From Stentor coeruleus (taxonomy: Eukaryota; Ciliophora; Heterotrichea; Heterotrichida; Stentoridae), in contig MPUH01000953.1 of assembly GCA_001970955.1 (NCBI GenBank), positions 1 to 28,381 on the forward strand: a stretch of DNA of 28,381 nucleotides, given 5' to 3'. Every line of letters starts with the position of its first letter. Positions within the stretch are counted from its first letter, which is position 1. Below, piece by piece: positions 18,215 through 28,297 of this stretch. The position numbers were made by a program, and so were the translations under genes. A model generated the notes under the pieces. The model was not told the DNA's origin. It worked only from the letters and a program-made list of their open reading frames with translations, and ran no database searches.

Positions 18215-19795
18215 TTATTTAAAAATCCCTGTAAAAAGTTCTTTTTCTCTTTGCAAAAACTCTTCATGCAATTTATTCACTGTAACCAATTCAGCTGATA
18301 ACTGCTTCAGCGAGCTTTCATCCTTTTTAATTCGACTTATTTCAATAGCTTTTTTCAAATCCTCAATCGCTTGGGGATAATTTCTTGTTTCTCTTTTTGC
18401 CACAGCTCTCCGATAAAGAGCTTTAATATCTGCTGGACTCATTTCCAAAACTTTTGTCGCATCTTCACTTGATTCAATAAATTTATTAGTCTTGAAATTA
18501 CACAAACTCATATTCCTGTACAATATTATCAGCTGGGATTTGTAATTATCTTCATCATCAGTAAAAGGTTCAACAAACTGCGTTGCAGCTTTATATTTAT
18601 CATGAGCTCTTGCAAAAAGTCCTATATGGAAGAACTTATCAGCAGCCGCTTTTACTCGTTTACTTTCCTCAAGTCTTTCTTGCAAATTCAATAAATTATT
18701 AGGACGGCCAATAACAAAAGATAAATTTTTTATGTAGAAATATGCAAACCTTACCCCAGGCTTCATAAACTGTGAAAAGTGATACCTTTCTAAAAGCCCA
18801 TCTGACATTTCAGTTACTTTTGGTAATGATAAATCGCATTCAACTTTATACACATCGCCAACTTTCATTTGCCTTGCGCAATTTATCCATAAAGTCGGCA
18901 CCTCATCTTCATCCATATAAAAAGTTACAGGCTCACTATCCCAGTTTGTATCAACAATTTGCTCTTCAATAATGTATCTGTACCATACACTAACTTTTGC
19001 ATTATTATTAGGAAGAGTTCTGTCGCCAGTCCCATCTTCTAATTCGCATTTAAAAAAAGTACAGTCTAAAGATATGTCGTGATATTTAAGGAATTTTGTG
19101 ATTTGGATTTCAACAAAAACATCTTCTTGTGTCATATTAAAAGTTGCGAATTTTGAAAATTGTTCCCTAAACACATCTATTTTTACTTGGGTAACTGAAG
19201 TCTCATATTTTTTCATAGCTCTCAATATCTCAGCTACTCCTGGACCAACTTCTTCAATTTCTATCCTATTGTAGAAGTCATTAATTTCATATATAATTTC
19301 GTTGCCTTGGTAAATTATCATGTTCATTCTACATTCATCCCTACGGGCAATGCTTGTGTCTTTACCTTTAACTTTAATTCTTTTCCTCATTCCCCATTCT
19401 AGATTCTGACAGGAAATCCAATCAATCATTTTAACTCTAAAAATCTTAGCAACTCCTTCATTCATGGATTTTGGAATATGGATCTGTGAGATCTCACCTT
19501 TTTTTAGATCTCGAATCGCTCGGAAAAAACTTGGGAAAAGATCGTTTTTGGTATAAACTTGAGGATCGCCATAGTCTTGAAGCATATCAGTAACATCTGC
19601 AATTGACATTGTAATCTCGTCATCTTCGCCAGGTTTTTCCCAGCCAATCCCTCTTTCTAGAATTTTCTTATAATAAACTTTCTTTTTCCTCACTTCAAAG
19701 CCAATTTTTGTATTCAAAGGCTCTTCAGGAGGAACTCCTTCAGTTACTTTCATTGAAGGCTCTGGCTCAGGACCATCAATTTCATGAAGTAGCAT
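18215..19795 (-). CDS. FKBP-like TPR co-chaperone-type protein
   Basis: A 526-residue protein. The N-terminal two thirds contain FKBP-type domains; the clearest begins at about residue 40 with KKILERGIGWEKPGEDDEIT and goes on to FRAIRDLKKGEISQIHIPKS, the order of FKBP52/PAS1 PPIase domains. More divergent FKBP-like repeats seem to follow (to about 360; for example ISLDCTFFKCELEDGTGDRT). The catalytic aromatic residues are not conserved, so isomerase activity is doubtful. Residues 380-500 carry three TPR units (YRNMSLCNFKTNKFIESSED, ADIKALYRRAVAKRETRNYP), as used to bind Hsp90 or Hsp70 tails. Multi-domain FKBP-TPR proteins assist client folding, some in cilium assembly. The gene starts only 27 bp downstream of the STPG gene's stop on the same strand and converges with the TTLL gene at its 3' end. 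No intron is needed. Confidence 0.85.
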   Translation of the reverse strand: MLLHEIDGPEPEPSMKVTEGVPPEEPLNTKIGFEVRKKKVYYKKILERGIGWEKPGEDDEITMSIADVTDMLQDYGDPQVYTKNDLFPSFFRAIRDLKKGEISQIHIPKSMNEGVAKIFRVKMIDWISCQNLEWGMRKRIKVKGKDTSIARRDECRMNMIIYQGNEIIYEINDFYNRIEIEEVGPGVAEILRAMKKYETSVTQVKIDVFREQFSKFATFNMTQEDVFVEIQITKFLKYHDISLDCTFFKCELEDGTGDRTLPNNNAKVSVWYRYIIEEQIVDTNWDSEPVTFYMDEDEVPTLWINCARQMKVGDVYKVECDLSLPKVTEMSDGLLERYHFSQFMKPGVRFAYFYIKNLSFVIGRPNNLLNLQERLEESKRVKAAADKFFHIGLFARAHDKYKAATQFVEPFTDDEDNYKSQLIILYRNMSLCNFKTNKFIESSEDATKVLEMSPADIKALYRRAVAKRETRNYPQAIEDLKKAIEISRIKKDESSLKQLSAELVTVNKLHEEFLQREKELFTGIFK

Positions 19796-19822
19796 ATTTA
19801 TATTAAAAGATATTTGGAATAT
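19796..19822 (-). promoter_or_regulatory. 27-bp gap between same-strand genes
   Basis: The STPG stop and the next gene's ATG on the same strand are only 27 AT-rich bases apart. The downstream gene's promoter must lie here or inside the STPG coding region, or the two may share a transcript. No motif can be named. Confidence 0.4.
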
Positions 19823-20416
19823 TTATATGAGTTTTGGTAACTTGAAACATTCAGGTTGAATTTCATAGCTTCCTGGGCCTGGACTATCTTCTCTAAAGTT
19901 TTTCAAGAAGTTTCTTTCTCCTATGCCAAATGTTATGTTTTTGAAAGCTGAGGTTTCTAAAGATGCTGGAGCATAAGCATTTGGAGGAGGGCTTTGGCTA
20001 TATACTTCTCTTGATACTTTAGCTCTAAAAGTAAATTTTGGAGCATGCTTGCCAATTGGTTGAGCAACTTCATATGTGCCAGGCCCTGGGGTGAAATCAA
20101 TGCTTTCATAGTTTTTTAACTGATTATCTTTAATGAATTTTGGGCCGATTTTCATATTGAAAGATGTTGGGATGTCGTAGGATCCAGGTGCAGGAGATTC
20201 GAAACGTGAAGAAATACCAGGTTTCCATCTTCCACCAAATCCTTGTGAAGTGCCTCTGCGATCTAAAGTTGAAGGAAGAGATATAAATTCTGAGTTATTT
20301 GGGCGTTTTTGAACTCTAAACCTTACAGCCCTAGAGAAGGTATATGTCGAAGTTCTTTTATGCCTTAATGTAAAGGCTGACTCACCAAAAATCATAGTTT
20401 TCTTAGCTTCATACAT
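19823..20416 (-). CDS. SHIPPO/sperm-tail PG-rich repeat protein
   Basis: A 197-residue protein starting MYEAKKTMIFGESAF. Four PG-rich repeats are visible: SPAPGSYDIP (about 80), TPGPGTYEVAQPIGKHAPKF (about 112), SPPPNAYAPASLETSAFKN (a weaker copy, about 143) and SPGPGSYEIQPE (about 180). These SHIPPO/STPG motifs occur in proteins on the inside or surface of axonemal microtubules and in sperm tails. RRGTSQGFGGRWKPG near 57 also fits family members with Gly-rich linkers. The frame continues upstream through an N base, but that part comes from the duplicated sequence at the assembly join; the start chosen here is the first ATG before the join. Because the join duplicates the start region exactly, the true upstream sequence is that at 20495 onward. 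The stop is TAA. Confidence 0.88.
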   Translation of the reverse strand: MYEAKKTMIFGESAFTLRHKRTSTYTFSRAVRFRVQKRPNNSEFISLPSTLDRRGTSQGFGGRWKPGISSRFESPAPGSYDIPTSFNMKIGPKFIKDNQLKNYESIDFTPGPGTYEVAQPIGKHAPKFTFRAKVSREVYSQSPPPNAYAPASLETSAFKNITFGIGERNFLKNFREDSPGPGSYEIQPECFKLPKLI

Positions 20417-20494
20417 AACTATATAAATATGAAATTNACTCACCAAAAATCATAGTTTTCTTAGCTTCATACATAACTATATAAATATGAAATT
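20380..20494. repeat. 57-nt duplication around N, over a start codon
   Basis: Bases 20380-20436 and 20438-20494 are identical, separated by N at 20437. The copy includes the start codon and first codons of the STPG gene. It is an unmerged contig overlap, not a repeat. Confidence 0.9.
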
Positions 20495-21240
20495 CTATAT
20501 ATGTAAGTTAATTGATAGACTTTATGTAAGAAAATTGGACACAATAAATCAATAGTATCTAAATTGTTTTCTATATAAGGAGAAAAACCTTTAGATAGAC
20601 TTGAAGAAATTCGAAATTTGACTTAGCTTGCAGATTTAAATAGTTCATATTCTTTTTTTGCGATTATAAAATTATTGGAATTCTAATAAACTACCCTATA
20701 AAAAATAAAGCTGAACTTCAAGGGAAATTGATATATCATATTGACTACCTGAAGCCANTTTAGATAGACTTGAAGAAATTCGAAATTGACTTAGCTTGCA
20801 GATTTAAATAGTTCATATTCTTTTTTTGCGATTATAAAATTATTGGAATTCTAATAAACTACCCCATAAAAAATAAAGCTGAACTTCAAGGGAAATTGAT
20901 ATATCATATTGACTACCTGAAGCCATTTTTCATTAGATATAGTTAGCCTATACATAAAAAATCAAAAAGTAAAGTTTCAAACTATTTGAAGTTTTAACTC
21001 ATGCATTACTTCAGATAAATCTAAAAGTCGAAGAAAAAAATGATACTAGATCTGATTCAAAAAGTTTAGTAGATATTATTATTATAGATAAAATCAGTAG
21101 TTTTAATTTTTGAAGACCAATTTTTATATATCGCTTCTGATACATTAATAATATTTAAAGTATCAAAAATCAAATTACTATTATAATTTTTGCAACATGA
21201 TTTATCTATGCGAATTTCTATATAAGCTTTCTTAATAAAT
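20495..21240. other. Intergenic region with a second assembly join
   Basis: It contains the 168-nt duplication around N at 20758 and, on the plus strand at about 21004-21188, broken protein-like pieces in two frames (for example NLKVEEKNDTRSDSKSLVD, then EDQFLYIASDTLIIFKVSK). The pieces may be a relic, possibly of a beta-propeller protein, but this is weak. Confidence 0.35.
20590..20925. repeat. About 168-nt near-identical duplication around N
   Basis: Bases 20590-20757 and 20759-20925 match except for one missing T (aaatttg against aaattg) and one base (ctaccctata against ctaccccata). A single N at 20758 separates them. The two small differences suggest two alleles or one copy with read errors. 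Confidence 0.9.
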
Positions 21241-21921
21241 ATGCTCAGGACAATTGAAATCATAAAAGAGCAAATAAAAGCAATTCAGTCTGAGTCACAT
21301 GAGTCTCGAAAATCAGAAGTGCAAGAGCTTAGAGAGCTTGTAGAATTTATAAACTACGATCGAGAAATTTTATTATCAGAAAATCAACGATTAACTAAGA
21401 TAAATGAAGAAAATCCTTGGAAGGCTAAATACATGTCCTTGCAAGATGAGCTGAAAAAAGAAAAAAATAAGACTACTGAACTTGTAAGAAGAGTTGAAGA
21501 ACTTGAAGACATTCTTTATTCATCAAATTTGAATAGGTCTTGCATAGAAATCGGAAGCTTTACTGATAGACCTAAAAAACATAACCAATCTGTGAGTAAG
21601 GATTCAGAAAGAATAATTGTTTCTTCAGTAAAAGCTGGAAATATCAAAAAAGTTAGTACTTTCAGTAACAAAAGCCCTTTAAAACCTCCAAAAGGTGGTG
21701 ACCGTAGTCCAATTATACCTAATAAGAATATGAATAAAGCTACTGTTGAGATTAAAAACAACCTTGCTAAAGCTATTGACGAAGCACATAAAACTCTCTT
21801 CGTAACATTTTCACAAGGTAAAAATAGGTCTATTTCTCCGTGTTTGAGTTCTAAATCAAGTCGCTACTCGACTCCTCCAAATAGCATGTTTGTCAATCTG
21901 AGCCTTTTGTCAAATAACTAA
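21241..21921 (+). CDS. Small coiled-coil protein with Ser-rich tail
   Basis: A 226-residue protein of unknown function. Residues 1-95 form an almost unbroken coiled coil with heptads (IIKEQIKAIQSE, EVQELRELVEFINYDREIL, DELKKEKNKTTELVRRVEEL). The rest is Ser/Lys/Asn-rich and likely disordered, with SNKSPLKPPKGGDRSPI (about 141-157) and KSSRYSTPPNS near the end, which contain SP/TP sites suited to proline-directed kinases. There is no signal peptide or TM segment. It starts at the first ATG after an AT-rich leader and stops at TAA. Such architecture is common among ciliate cortex and basal-body proteins, but no family is recognised. Confidence 0.75.
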   Translation: MLRTIEIIKEQIKAIQSESHESRKSEVQELRELVEFINYDREILLSENQRLTKINEENPWKAKYMSLQDELKKEKNKTTELVRRVEELEDILYSSNLNRSCIEIGSFTDRPKKHNQSVSKDSERIIVSSVKAGNIKKVSTFSNKSPLKPPKGGDRSPIIPNKNMNKATVEIKNNLAKAIDEAHKTLFVTFSQGKNRSISPCLSSKSSRYSTPPNSMFVNLSLLSNN

Positions 21922-22879
21922 TCTATAAGCGCTAATAAATTAAAAGCCTTTGTGATTAGTAATAATATTGAGGTATGATTAAATTATTGGATTTTTATGA
22001 CTTAAGATTTTAAAACTCTTTTTGTTGCATGCAATTTGTTTAGATTTATTTATTCTTGATGTTTATGACTTGATAGTAAAAATTTGGCCAATTTCATAAT
22101 AAGATTTTGTGGATATGAAAGTTGATAAGAGTTGTTTTGTGTTAAATAATTTTAGGAAATATATTTTTTGTATTTTGGAAACATTTTTTAATTTCGAATA
22201 TAATCTTGTTTAGCCCAGACTGAAATACTATCCTTAAATTCCAGTATATATTAAAACTTCAATGCTTTAATAATTTTATTATTTGATATATATCGTTTAA
22301 ATAGATTTAAGGTGCATAAAATTGCTAAAGAATGAAAAACATCTTATAAGTTAATGATCAAAAATCAATACCTTTATATTGTTTAATTAAGATTATTATG
22401 TAATAGAGTTTTAATTTTATATCAGTTTAAATGTTTTTTAGTTTTTCTTTTAAATAAAATTTATTCCATAAAATATCTTCAAGTCCTGAATTTTAACTTT
22501 GAAATTTTATAAGCCTTAAACATCTCAACAAGTTTACTTGAGTATTATCATATTAAAATAATTTTAACCTAATAAGTAGGATAGCTATATGATCTCAACA
22601 ATTATTTGAAGAGCATGAAAATCTGTAAAAACTGAGAAGCCTGGGAAAGGCTATGAATTTGGCATATAGTCAAAGTTTTTAATCTAAACTATCTAAGCTC
22701 AATATTTTTCATAGAAGTCAGGCTAAAGTTAAAAAAAAATTATCATAGAACATTTTGAAGGCACAAGCATAATTTCAGAAATTAACTATTATTACTTCTG
22801 GAAAGGAAATGTAACTAAAATTCTCATGGTATAAATTGAAAACAAATATTAAATAAGTTTCTTCTCCTAGAACGCATTT
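21922..22879. other. AT-rich intergenic region
   Basis: Nearly 1 kb with no supported gene, RNA or repeat. Small frames are all short and low-complexity. Confidence 0.55.
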
Positions 22880-22957
22880 ATTTAGCACAAGGCACAGCTC
22901 TGAGTCAGATTAGTAGAAAATCCCCTTAAAGATTTAGCACAAGGCACAGCTCTGTGC
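22880..22957. repeat. 23-nt direct repeat ending in an inverted repeat
   Basis: The 23-mer atttagcacaaggcacagctctg occurs at 22880-22902 and 22932-22954. The second copy runs into a perfect inverted repeat, gcacag-ct-ctgtgc (22944-22957). These islands are less AT-rich than the flanks. Confidence 0.85.
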
Positions 22958-23154
22958 AATATGAAGTTCTGAATATAATTTTTTTCCTAACAGAATCAGA
23001 TTTATATAATATGAAATTACTTAATAGAAAAATTCAAAGTAGCCACAATGGCAGCCACATTTTCAAAAGCCACAATGGCAGCCACATTTTCAATTGCAAT
23101 CTTATAAAAGTTTTCTTTTTCCTTATAAGCTTTATATTTCTTCCAATATATTAA
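22954..23154 (+). pseudogene. Short frame with F-box-like start and 9-aa repeat
   Basis: This frame has no ATG start; it is open from a TAA some 30 bases further left. It begins QYEVLNIIFFLTESDLYNMK, which resembles the first two helices of an F-box. It then has the repeat SHNGSHIFK/N twice, encoded by the 27-nt tandem repeat, and ends in a hydrophobic stretch. It is probably a truncated relic; an F-box origin is only suggested. Confidence 0.2.
23041..23093. repeat. 27-nt tandem repeat, two copies
   Basis: The 26-mer at 23041-23066 (agccacaatggcagccacat...) recurs at 23068-23093 with one base between. The period is a multiple of three. Each copy itself contains agccaca twice. Confidence 0.9.
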
Positions 23155-23356
23155 ATTTCTCAGAACTAATATTAATAGAAGGTTATCTATAGTCTTATTA
23201 CATGAAAAGTCAATCCAAGAGCATATTCCTTTTGGTAAATAGCTTGACTACATAAAATAAAAAAGCATTTCTCAAAAGGTCACAAAACTTAGCCAATCCG
23301 AATAATTAACCTATACATAAAATTAGACGAATTATCTTATAATAAAAATTCTAATA

Positions 23357-25240
23357 TTAAAGAAGATGATTTTTAGCACTCTGCGGGCGGATATGTTTTC
23401 CAGCAGGAAGCATTGATGAGCTTTTTCTCTCTTTGCCAAGAATTACATTTAAGGGTATTTTTTTAATCTCTCTAACTTCTTTGATTTCACGAATCTCCTT
23501 AATCTCACTATCCTCCCATCGTCTAAAATGTGCATGTTCATGACTATCCATAGCAAAAACTTCAGCTCCAGTATCATAAGCTTCTAAGTCAAATTGTTTT
23601 ACTGACTTTCCAATAGATGCATCAGCTTTATAAATTTTCCCATCTTTCCCCATAACATGAGCTTGTACTGGAGCAAAATTTGTATCCCCACGACCACAAG
23701 ATAGGCATATTTGTGGAGTAGCTTGTTTACGGCCTAGAAGAGCTAGTCCAGATTGTGTCGAAAAATCAGAAAAAGACATGTTGAGTTTTTTAACCAAAGC
23801 CACTAAACCTTCAAGATCTTTGGAATGTTGATTTACAAGTCGATCTAATTCAATAATCTTGAAATCATGTGAACTTAGTTCGCCTTTGACTTCTTCTTCA
23901 TTAGCTTTTAAGTTTAAAACTTTCTTTATCCCTGCTATTTCTGAGTTTTTCATGAGTTTTTCTATACGATTTTCTATATTTTTTATTTGCTCCATAGTTT
24001 TTTCTCTGAATTTCCAAAACTCATTAAAATCATGTTTTTCTTGTGCCTGATCTTGTTTGGGTTCATTTGATTTTGCATACATATCAGCTATTAAACTTTT
24101 ATCAGCTTTTTTATCAAGTTCGTATTTTATTAAATCAATAACTGATTTTAGACCTTCTACTTCATTAAAAATGTTCTCATCGTTGATTTTGGAATTTAAA
24201 GCTTTCATGAGTTCTTCTAATTTAGAGAGCTTCACAGTCAAATCAGAAATTTTAGTTGAATAATTGGAATCGTGGAATGATTTGATGGATTTCGCAAGCA
24301 TTTCAAGCTCTTTTTGAAGGTTTAAAAGATCAGTTATTGTTGATTTTTTGTTTAAGCTGAATAAATGTTACTTGTCATAGATGTCGTCTTTAAAAGTTTT
24401 GAGTTTATTTGCATGATCAATAGCTAATTTTTCCAGTTCTTTTTCCAATTCTTTTATATGTCTTTCTAATTTACTCAAACTTCCTCGGTTCATATCTTCA
24501 AGATTTTTTTTCAATCTTTCTTCAAGTCCTGCAATAGCATCAGCAACATACTTTTCATTAACCCTAACCTTAAGTAAATCCTCACAATCCTTAAGCTTCC
24601 AAAATGTATTCAACTCTAAATCTGCAAATTTTTTATCAAGTTCATTAATCCTAGCTGCCAGTCTATCATCTTCATCTTTTATATGAGCCATAATCAATTC
24701 CTGTCTTGATTTGAGCTCATCCATTAATTTTTTTTTCAAAGCCTTGCTTTTCTTTTTAACATAAGCAATTTCAGCTTTAGTTTTTAACTGAGTATTCAAA
24801 TCTTGAATGTTTTCCTGAGTTTGAATTTTAAAACGAGACAGGTCTACAAGTTTCTCACCCATAAGACCAATTTTTTGCACAGCAGAAGTAATTGTGTCTT
24901 TCCATTCATCTCCAGTCTTAGCTGCTAATGGCCTTCCAAGTTCTGGAGGTATAACATTAGCAACTGAAGCAAAAATTTCTATAATTTCTGTAGTTGTAAC
25001 TCGGGTTTTGAGCTCTTCTATTATAGTTTTTATCACTTGACCTTGCTGATTTACTATATTAGTAACATTATTTAAATAGTCCTGAGTAATTATTACTTTA
25101 AGTGTATCAAAATGCAGGTCAAATGACATTAATGGAGCTTGTGGCAAAGGAGATGGGATAACTGCTTGGACTTCAATTTTGGACGAGCGACTAGTTGAAT
25201 AAGATCTACTTTCAGTGATTTTGATGCTTGGAGTTGCCAT
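23357..25240 (-). CDS. QRICH2/DUF4795-like coiled-coil protein
   Basis: The gene has two exons: 25240-24372 and 24356-23357. Removing the 15-nt intron 24371-24357 joins two long frames into one protein of 622 residues. The N-terminus is Ser-rich (SYSTSRSSKIEVQAVIPSPL). Residues 50-485 are mostly coiled coil. Near 504-514 is PQICLSCGRGD, a CxxC motif followed by a Gly/Asp-rich block (VMGKDGKIYKAD). The C-terminal part has charged repeats (EIKEIREIKEVREIKKI) and ends RPQSAKNHLL. The layout of a long coiled coil followed by CLSC is that of the DUF4795 domain of QRICH2, a sperm flagellum protein, so an axonemal role is likely. The family link rests on my memory of the CLSC motif and is not certain. 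The second exon's own ATG (24301) is internal. No TM segment. Confidence 0.85.
24357..24371 (-). other. 15-nt spliceosomal intron
   Basis: On the minus strand the intron is gtaacatttattcag. It carries an in-frame TAA; removing it keeps the frame and joins the 289-codon and 332-codon exons. Length and ends match the other 15-nt introns in this window. Confidence 0.9.
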
Positions 25241-26321
25241 TTATAAAAGGTTTAAATAGATGAAATTTTTGATATACACAGTGACCCGGCTTAAGAAAAA
25301 AAATTAGAAGAGGTTTTTTGATAAGTTTATAAAAAATTGGGGAATAACATTTTTTAGTATATGAAAGTGAGAAGTAGACTTTAAATTATTAGGGTGATAA
25401 ATGATTTGACATATTAGAATTAAGGATTTGGTATTGGGTTTTTGAAATGTATTATTGTAGAATGTTAATTGATAAAACATGAAAAATAATGTTATGGTCA
25501 AGATGTTATAAATTATTTATATATTTCAAAAGCAAGAAGATTATTTTTGATACAATTGCTAAGATAATATATTGTGCATATTTCATTCAAGTAAAATAGA
25601 TGTAATTAATGTTTTTAAATAATTTCTTAATTAAAAGGAATATTGACTAGACTAATTTGACTTAGTCCATAAATTTAAAGTGTTAAATAATTAAAAATCC
25701 TTAACTCAATCATAACTCTTTAAAAAATACATATAAAAATTATTAAAGATGTAAATCTTTATGCTAAACATAACACAAACATAACACAAACATAAAATAA
25801 ACTATTATTTTATTAATGCTTTATGCATGAAAGTCAATATAAAATTTATCCTATTACTATCAAACTGTAGGCTGCACAGTTTTATTCTAAATAAACCAAA
25901 AAATATTCTTAAATTATAAAAAATCCAATAAACTATGATAACTATTTAATTTAAATGCAATTTCTAATACTTAAAATTCTACATGAAATATTTTACTTAT
26001 AAATCTAATTCAAAAATTCACAAAATCTGCTTATCATCATATTCAATTTATCAGCAAATTAAAACTATAAAAATTAATTTTAAAGTTTAATGTCTACTCA
26101 AAATGCATCTCACAAAGCTTTTTTTTTATTATCTTCATTCTTTCTAATAAATTTCCTAAACTATTTTCAATATCCCCTCAACTATAAAAATAATCCATAT
26201 AAAGTAAGTTTTATATCAATAATTAATCCATAAAACCTTACCAAAATGGTTAGACCAAAAGGGCAAATGCTAATCCTATCTAAATATCTTATGTCCATAT
26301 TTATTATAAACTAATTCTGTT
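25241..26321. other. AT-rich intergenic region with a small repeat
   Basis: About 1.1 kb that must hold two promoters, since the flanking genes diverge. The only structure seen is two and a half copies of the 11-mer cataacacaaa at 25769-25797. No gene or relic. Confidence 0.55.
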
Positions 26322-26663
26322 ATGAGTATAATTTCCCAAAACGAATACGCAAAATTAAGCCCTTCTGATATAAGCGCACATAAAAGCATGCCAGAAAAAT
26401 TACTGAAAAAAGAGTCACTCTATGAGGATACCATTAGTCACCTTGAATCCGAAAGAGATAATTTATTCACTACCGTCATTGACTTACGTCAGCTAATTAA
26501 AAGAATAACAATACAGCAAGACAAAGAAGCTGTGAGAAAATACAAAATTCAACTAGAATATATGGGGAAAATAAAAAGTTTAGAACGTGCTCTTAAAGTA
26601 TCGGAACAGTGCTCAGGCCATTTAGGCAATATGCGAGACTTTTGGAAAGATTATATAAACTGA
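26322..26663 (+). CDS. Short coiled-coil protein
   Basis: A 113-residue protein (start MSIISQNEYAKLSPSD). From about residue 24 to 102 it is a strongly charged helix with heptad spacing (KKESLYEDTISHLESERDNL, IQLEYMGKIKSLERALKVSE), ending in GNMRDFWKDYIN. It stops at TGA, with TAG two codons on, so it ends here under any ciliate code except one reading both as sense. Its codon use is less AT-biased than the flanks. Similar small coiled-coil proteins occur in cilia and centrioles, but I recognise no family. Confidence 0.65.
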   Translation: MSIISQNEYAKLSPSDISAHKSMPEKLLKKESLYEDTISHLESERDNLFTTVIDLRQLIKRITIQQDKEAVRKYKIQLEYMGKIKSLERALKVSEQCSGHLGNMRDFWKDYIN

Positions 26664-27056
26664 AACTAGATTAAAGTATTAGATAAACTATTACTTATTA
26701 ATTTTGATTTTTGATTAACTTTAAGATTTGTATTTGATTATTTAGATATAGAGGAACAATTATCTTAGAAAAATTTTGATATAAAGAAAATTAAATTTTG
26801 GATTTGGAGGATAAGCTATAAATTAGTGCTGTAATCAAAGTTTTAGCTAATTATACTCAAGTGAAAATAATTATTAATAAATAAGAGTTTTGCAAATTGC
26901 AAGAAAAGGGTATTATGCTTTCTTATTAAGATATTCATAATAGCTTAATTCTTGTGGTTATCTATAGTAATGTAAATGCATATATTTTATTCAATTTTTG
27001 TATTAAAAATACTACCCTATCTATTGCTAATGCATCTAATCCTAAAAATTATAAGA

Positions 27057-27610
27057 AGGAACCCTTTCCTTAATCTTTCTAACAGCACTTCTTCACAGTT
27101 CCTTTATTTCAGGTCTTTCTAGGGAAAAAAGTTGCTATAAATTTTAATTCATTGCATATAAACTCTATATCAAGCTAGTGTCCTCATTTGTTTTTTCATA
27201 TAAGCATTATGATTATAAGATATCCCACTTTTATTGAGTTTTCTCTTGTAAATTAGTCAGCATTTATTTCATGCTAAAGCTCTTCCTCTGGTATTTAAAG
27301 TTTTGCAATAAAATACTTATTTTAACAATAAACTCATATCTCCCTAGCGTGGCACTAAGAAAATTCTTAATAAAAACTGGCCTAGGTAAAGGCGGATATA
27401 CCAATGACCTGTAAAGATAAGCTGCAAGTAAAAAATAATTCTTATTATTCTTCAAAGACAAAATAAAACCATCGTTATAATTCCTAACCTTATAAAATCA
27501 TCCTGATTTTCAATATCGACCACCCATTCTTCATCGTACTCAGAAGGATTGCCATGATGGATTTCTAAAAACTTTGCAATCCATTTATTCTACTCAAGGT
27601 TAGGCATTAT
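27057..27610 (-). pseudogene. Broken minus-strand gene of unknown family
   Basis: From right to left: NLE-TAG-NKWIAKFLEIHHGNPSE and YDEEWVVDIENQDDF (about 27605-27498), a one-base shift, then YNDGFILSLKNNKNY, FLLAAYLYRSLVYPPLPRP and TLGRYEFIVKISILLQ (27475-27300), then stops, then LERPEIKEL-TGA-RSAVRKIKERV (about 27125-27060). The stops sit where Gln (CAG to TAG) and Arg (CGA to TGA) would fit, as in C-to-T decay. The family is not recognised. The last part has a relative at the window end. Confidence 0.4.
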
Positions 27611-28297
27611 AATTTTTTCCACATTGCAGAAAAGTTGGAAAAAATATATTCACTTGGAATATCTTTGTAAATTTTTTTAGTTAGCATATAATAAAGATAT
27701 TATATAGTAATCACTTTTGATGCATATGCTTTCTATCAAATAATAATTACAATAAACTGGCTTGTTTTCATAATTAGAATTTAAATAAACTCTTTGTTTC
27801 TATAATTTTACTCACTTTCAATTCGCTTAATTCACAGCTTAACTTATATATTACTAGCATCTGCTAAGAAAAAGACTAGTGAAATATGGTGTATAATAGA
27901 TCTATAAGACAAGCTACTAATAAATAGTTATTTTTATTAGGCTCTATAATTTCTTTATATACATCAAATAAAAGCCCATAATTCTTAATGCAAAATGGTA
28001 CAATTTTCCAATAATAGTAGCATAAATCGTTGCATAAGCTATAGGTTCATAGAATCTAACAACCTTCCATAAATATGATTTATTTGTTTGGAAATAATAG
28101 ATTATATTATTAACTAACGGACTCAAATTTATATTTAAATTCGAAAATAATGTAAAACAATTTCTGCATTACAATATAAAAGTCATGAAAATTTTATTTT
28201 AGTTTACTATTAATATTATAATAGGAACTTGAATTGATAGACAAAAAAAATCGAATTTATGAATTTTACGTTATTCAAATAGATAAATCTAAATTAC

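Noticed and set aside
21066..21263. 65-codon minus-strand frame
   Set aside because: It overlaps the start of the coiled-coil gene, is Asn/Ile-rich and shows no motif.
24559..24572. ccctaacctt, telomere-like string
   Set aside because: It lies inside the coding frame of the QRICH2-like gene as ordinary codons and is not repeated.
27944..28126. 60-codon minus-strand frame
   Set aside because: It is short, Tyr/Ile-rich and unlike any family; chance in AT-rich DNA explains it.
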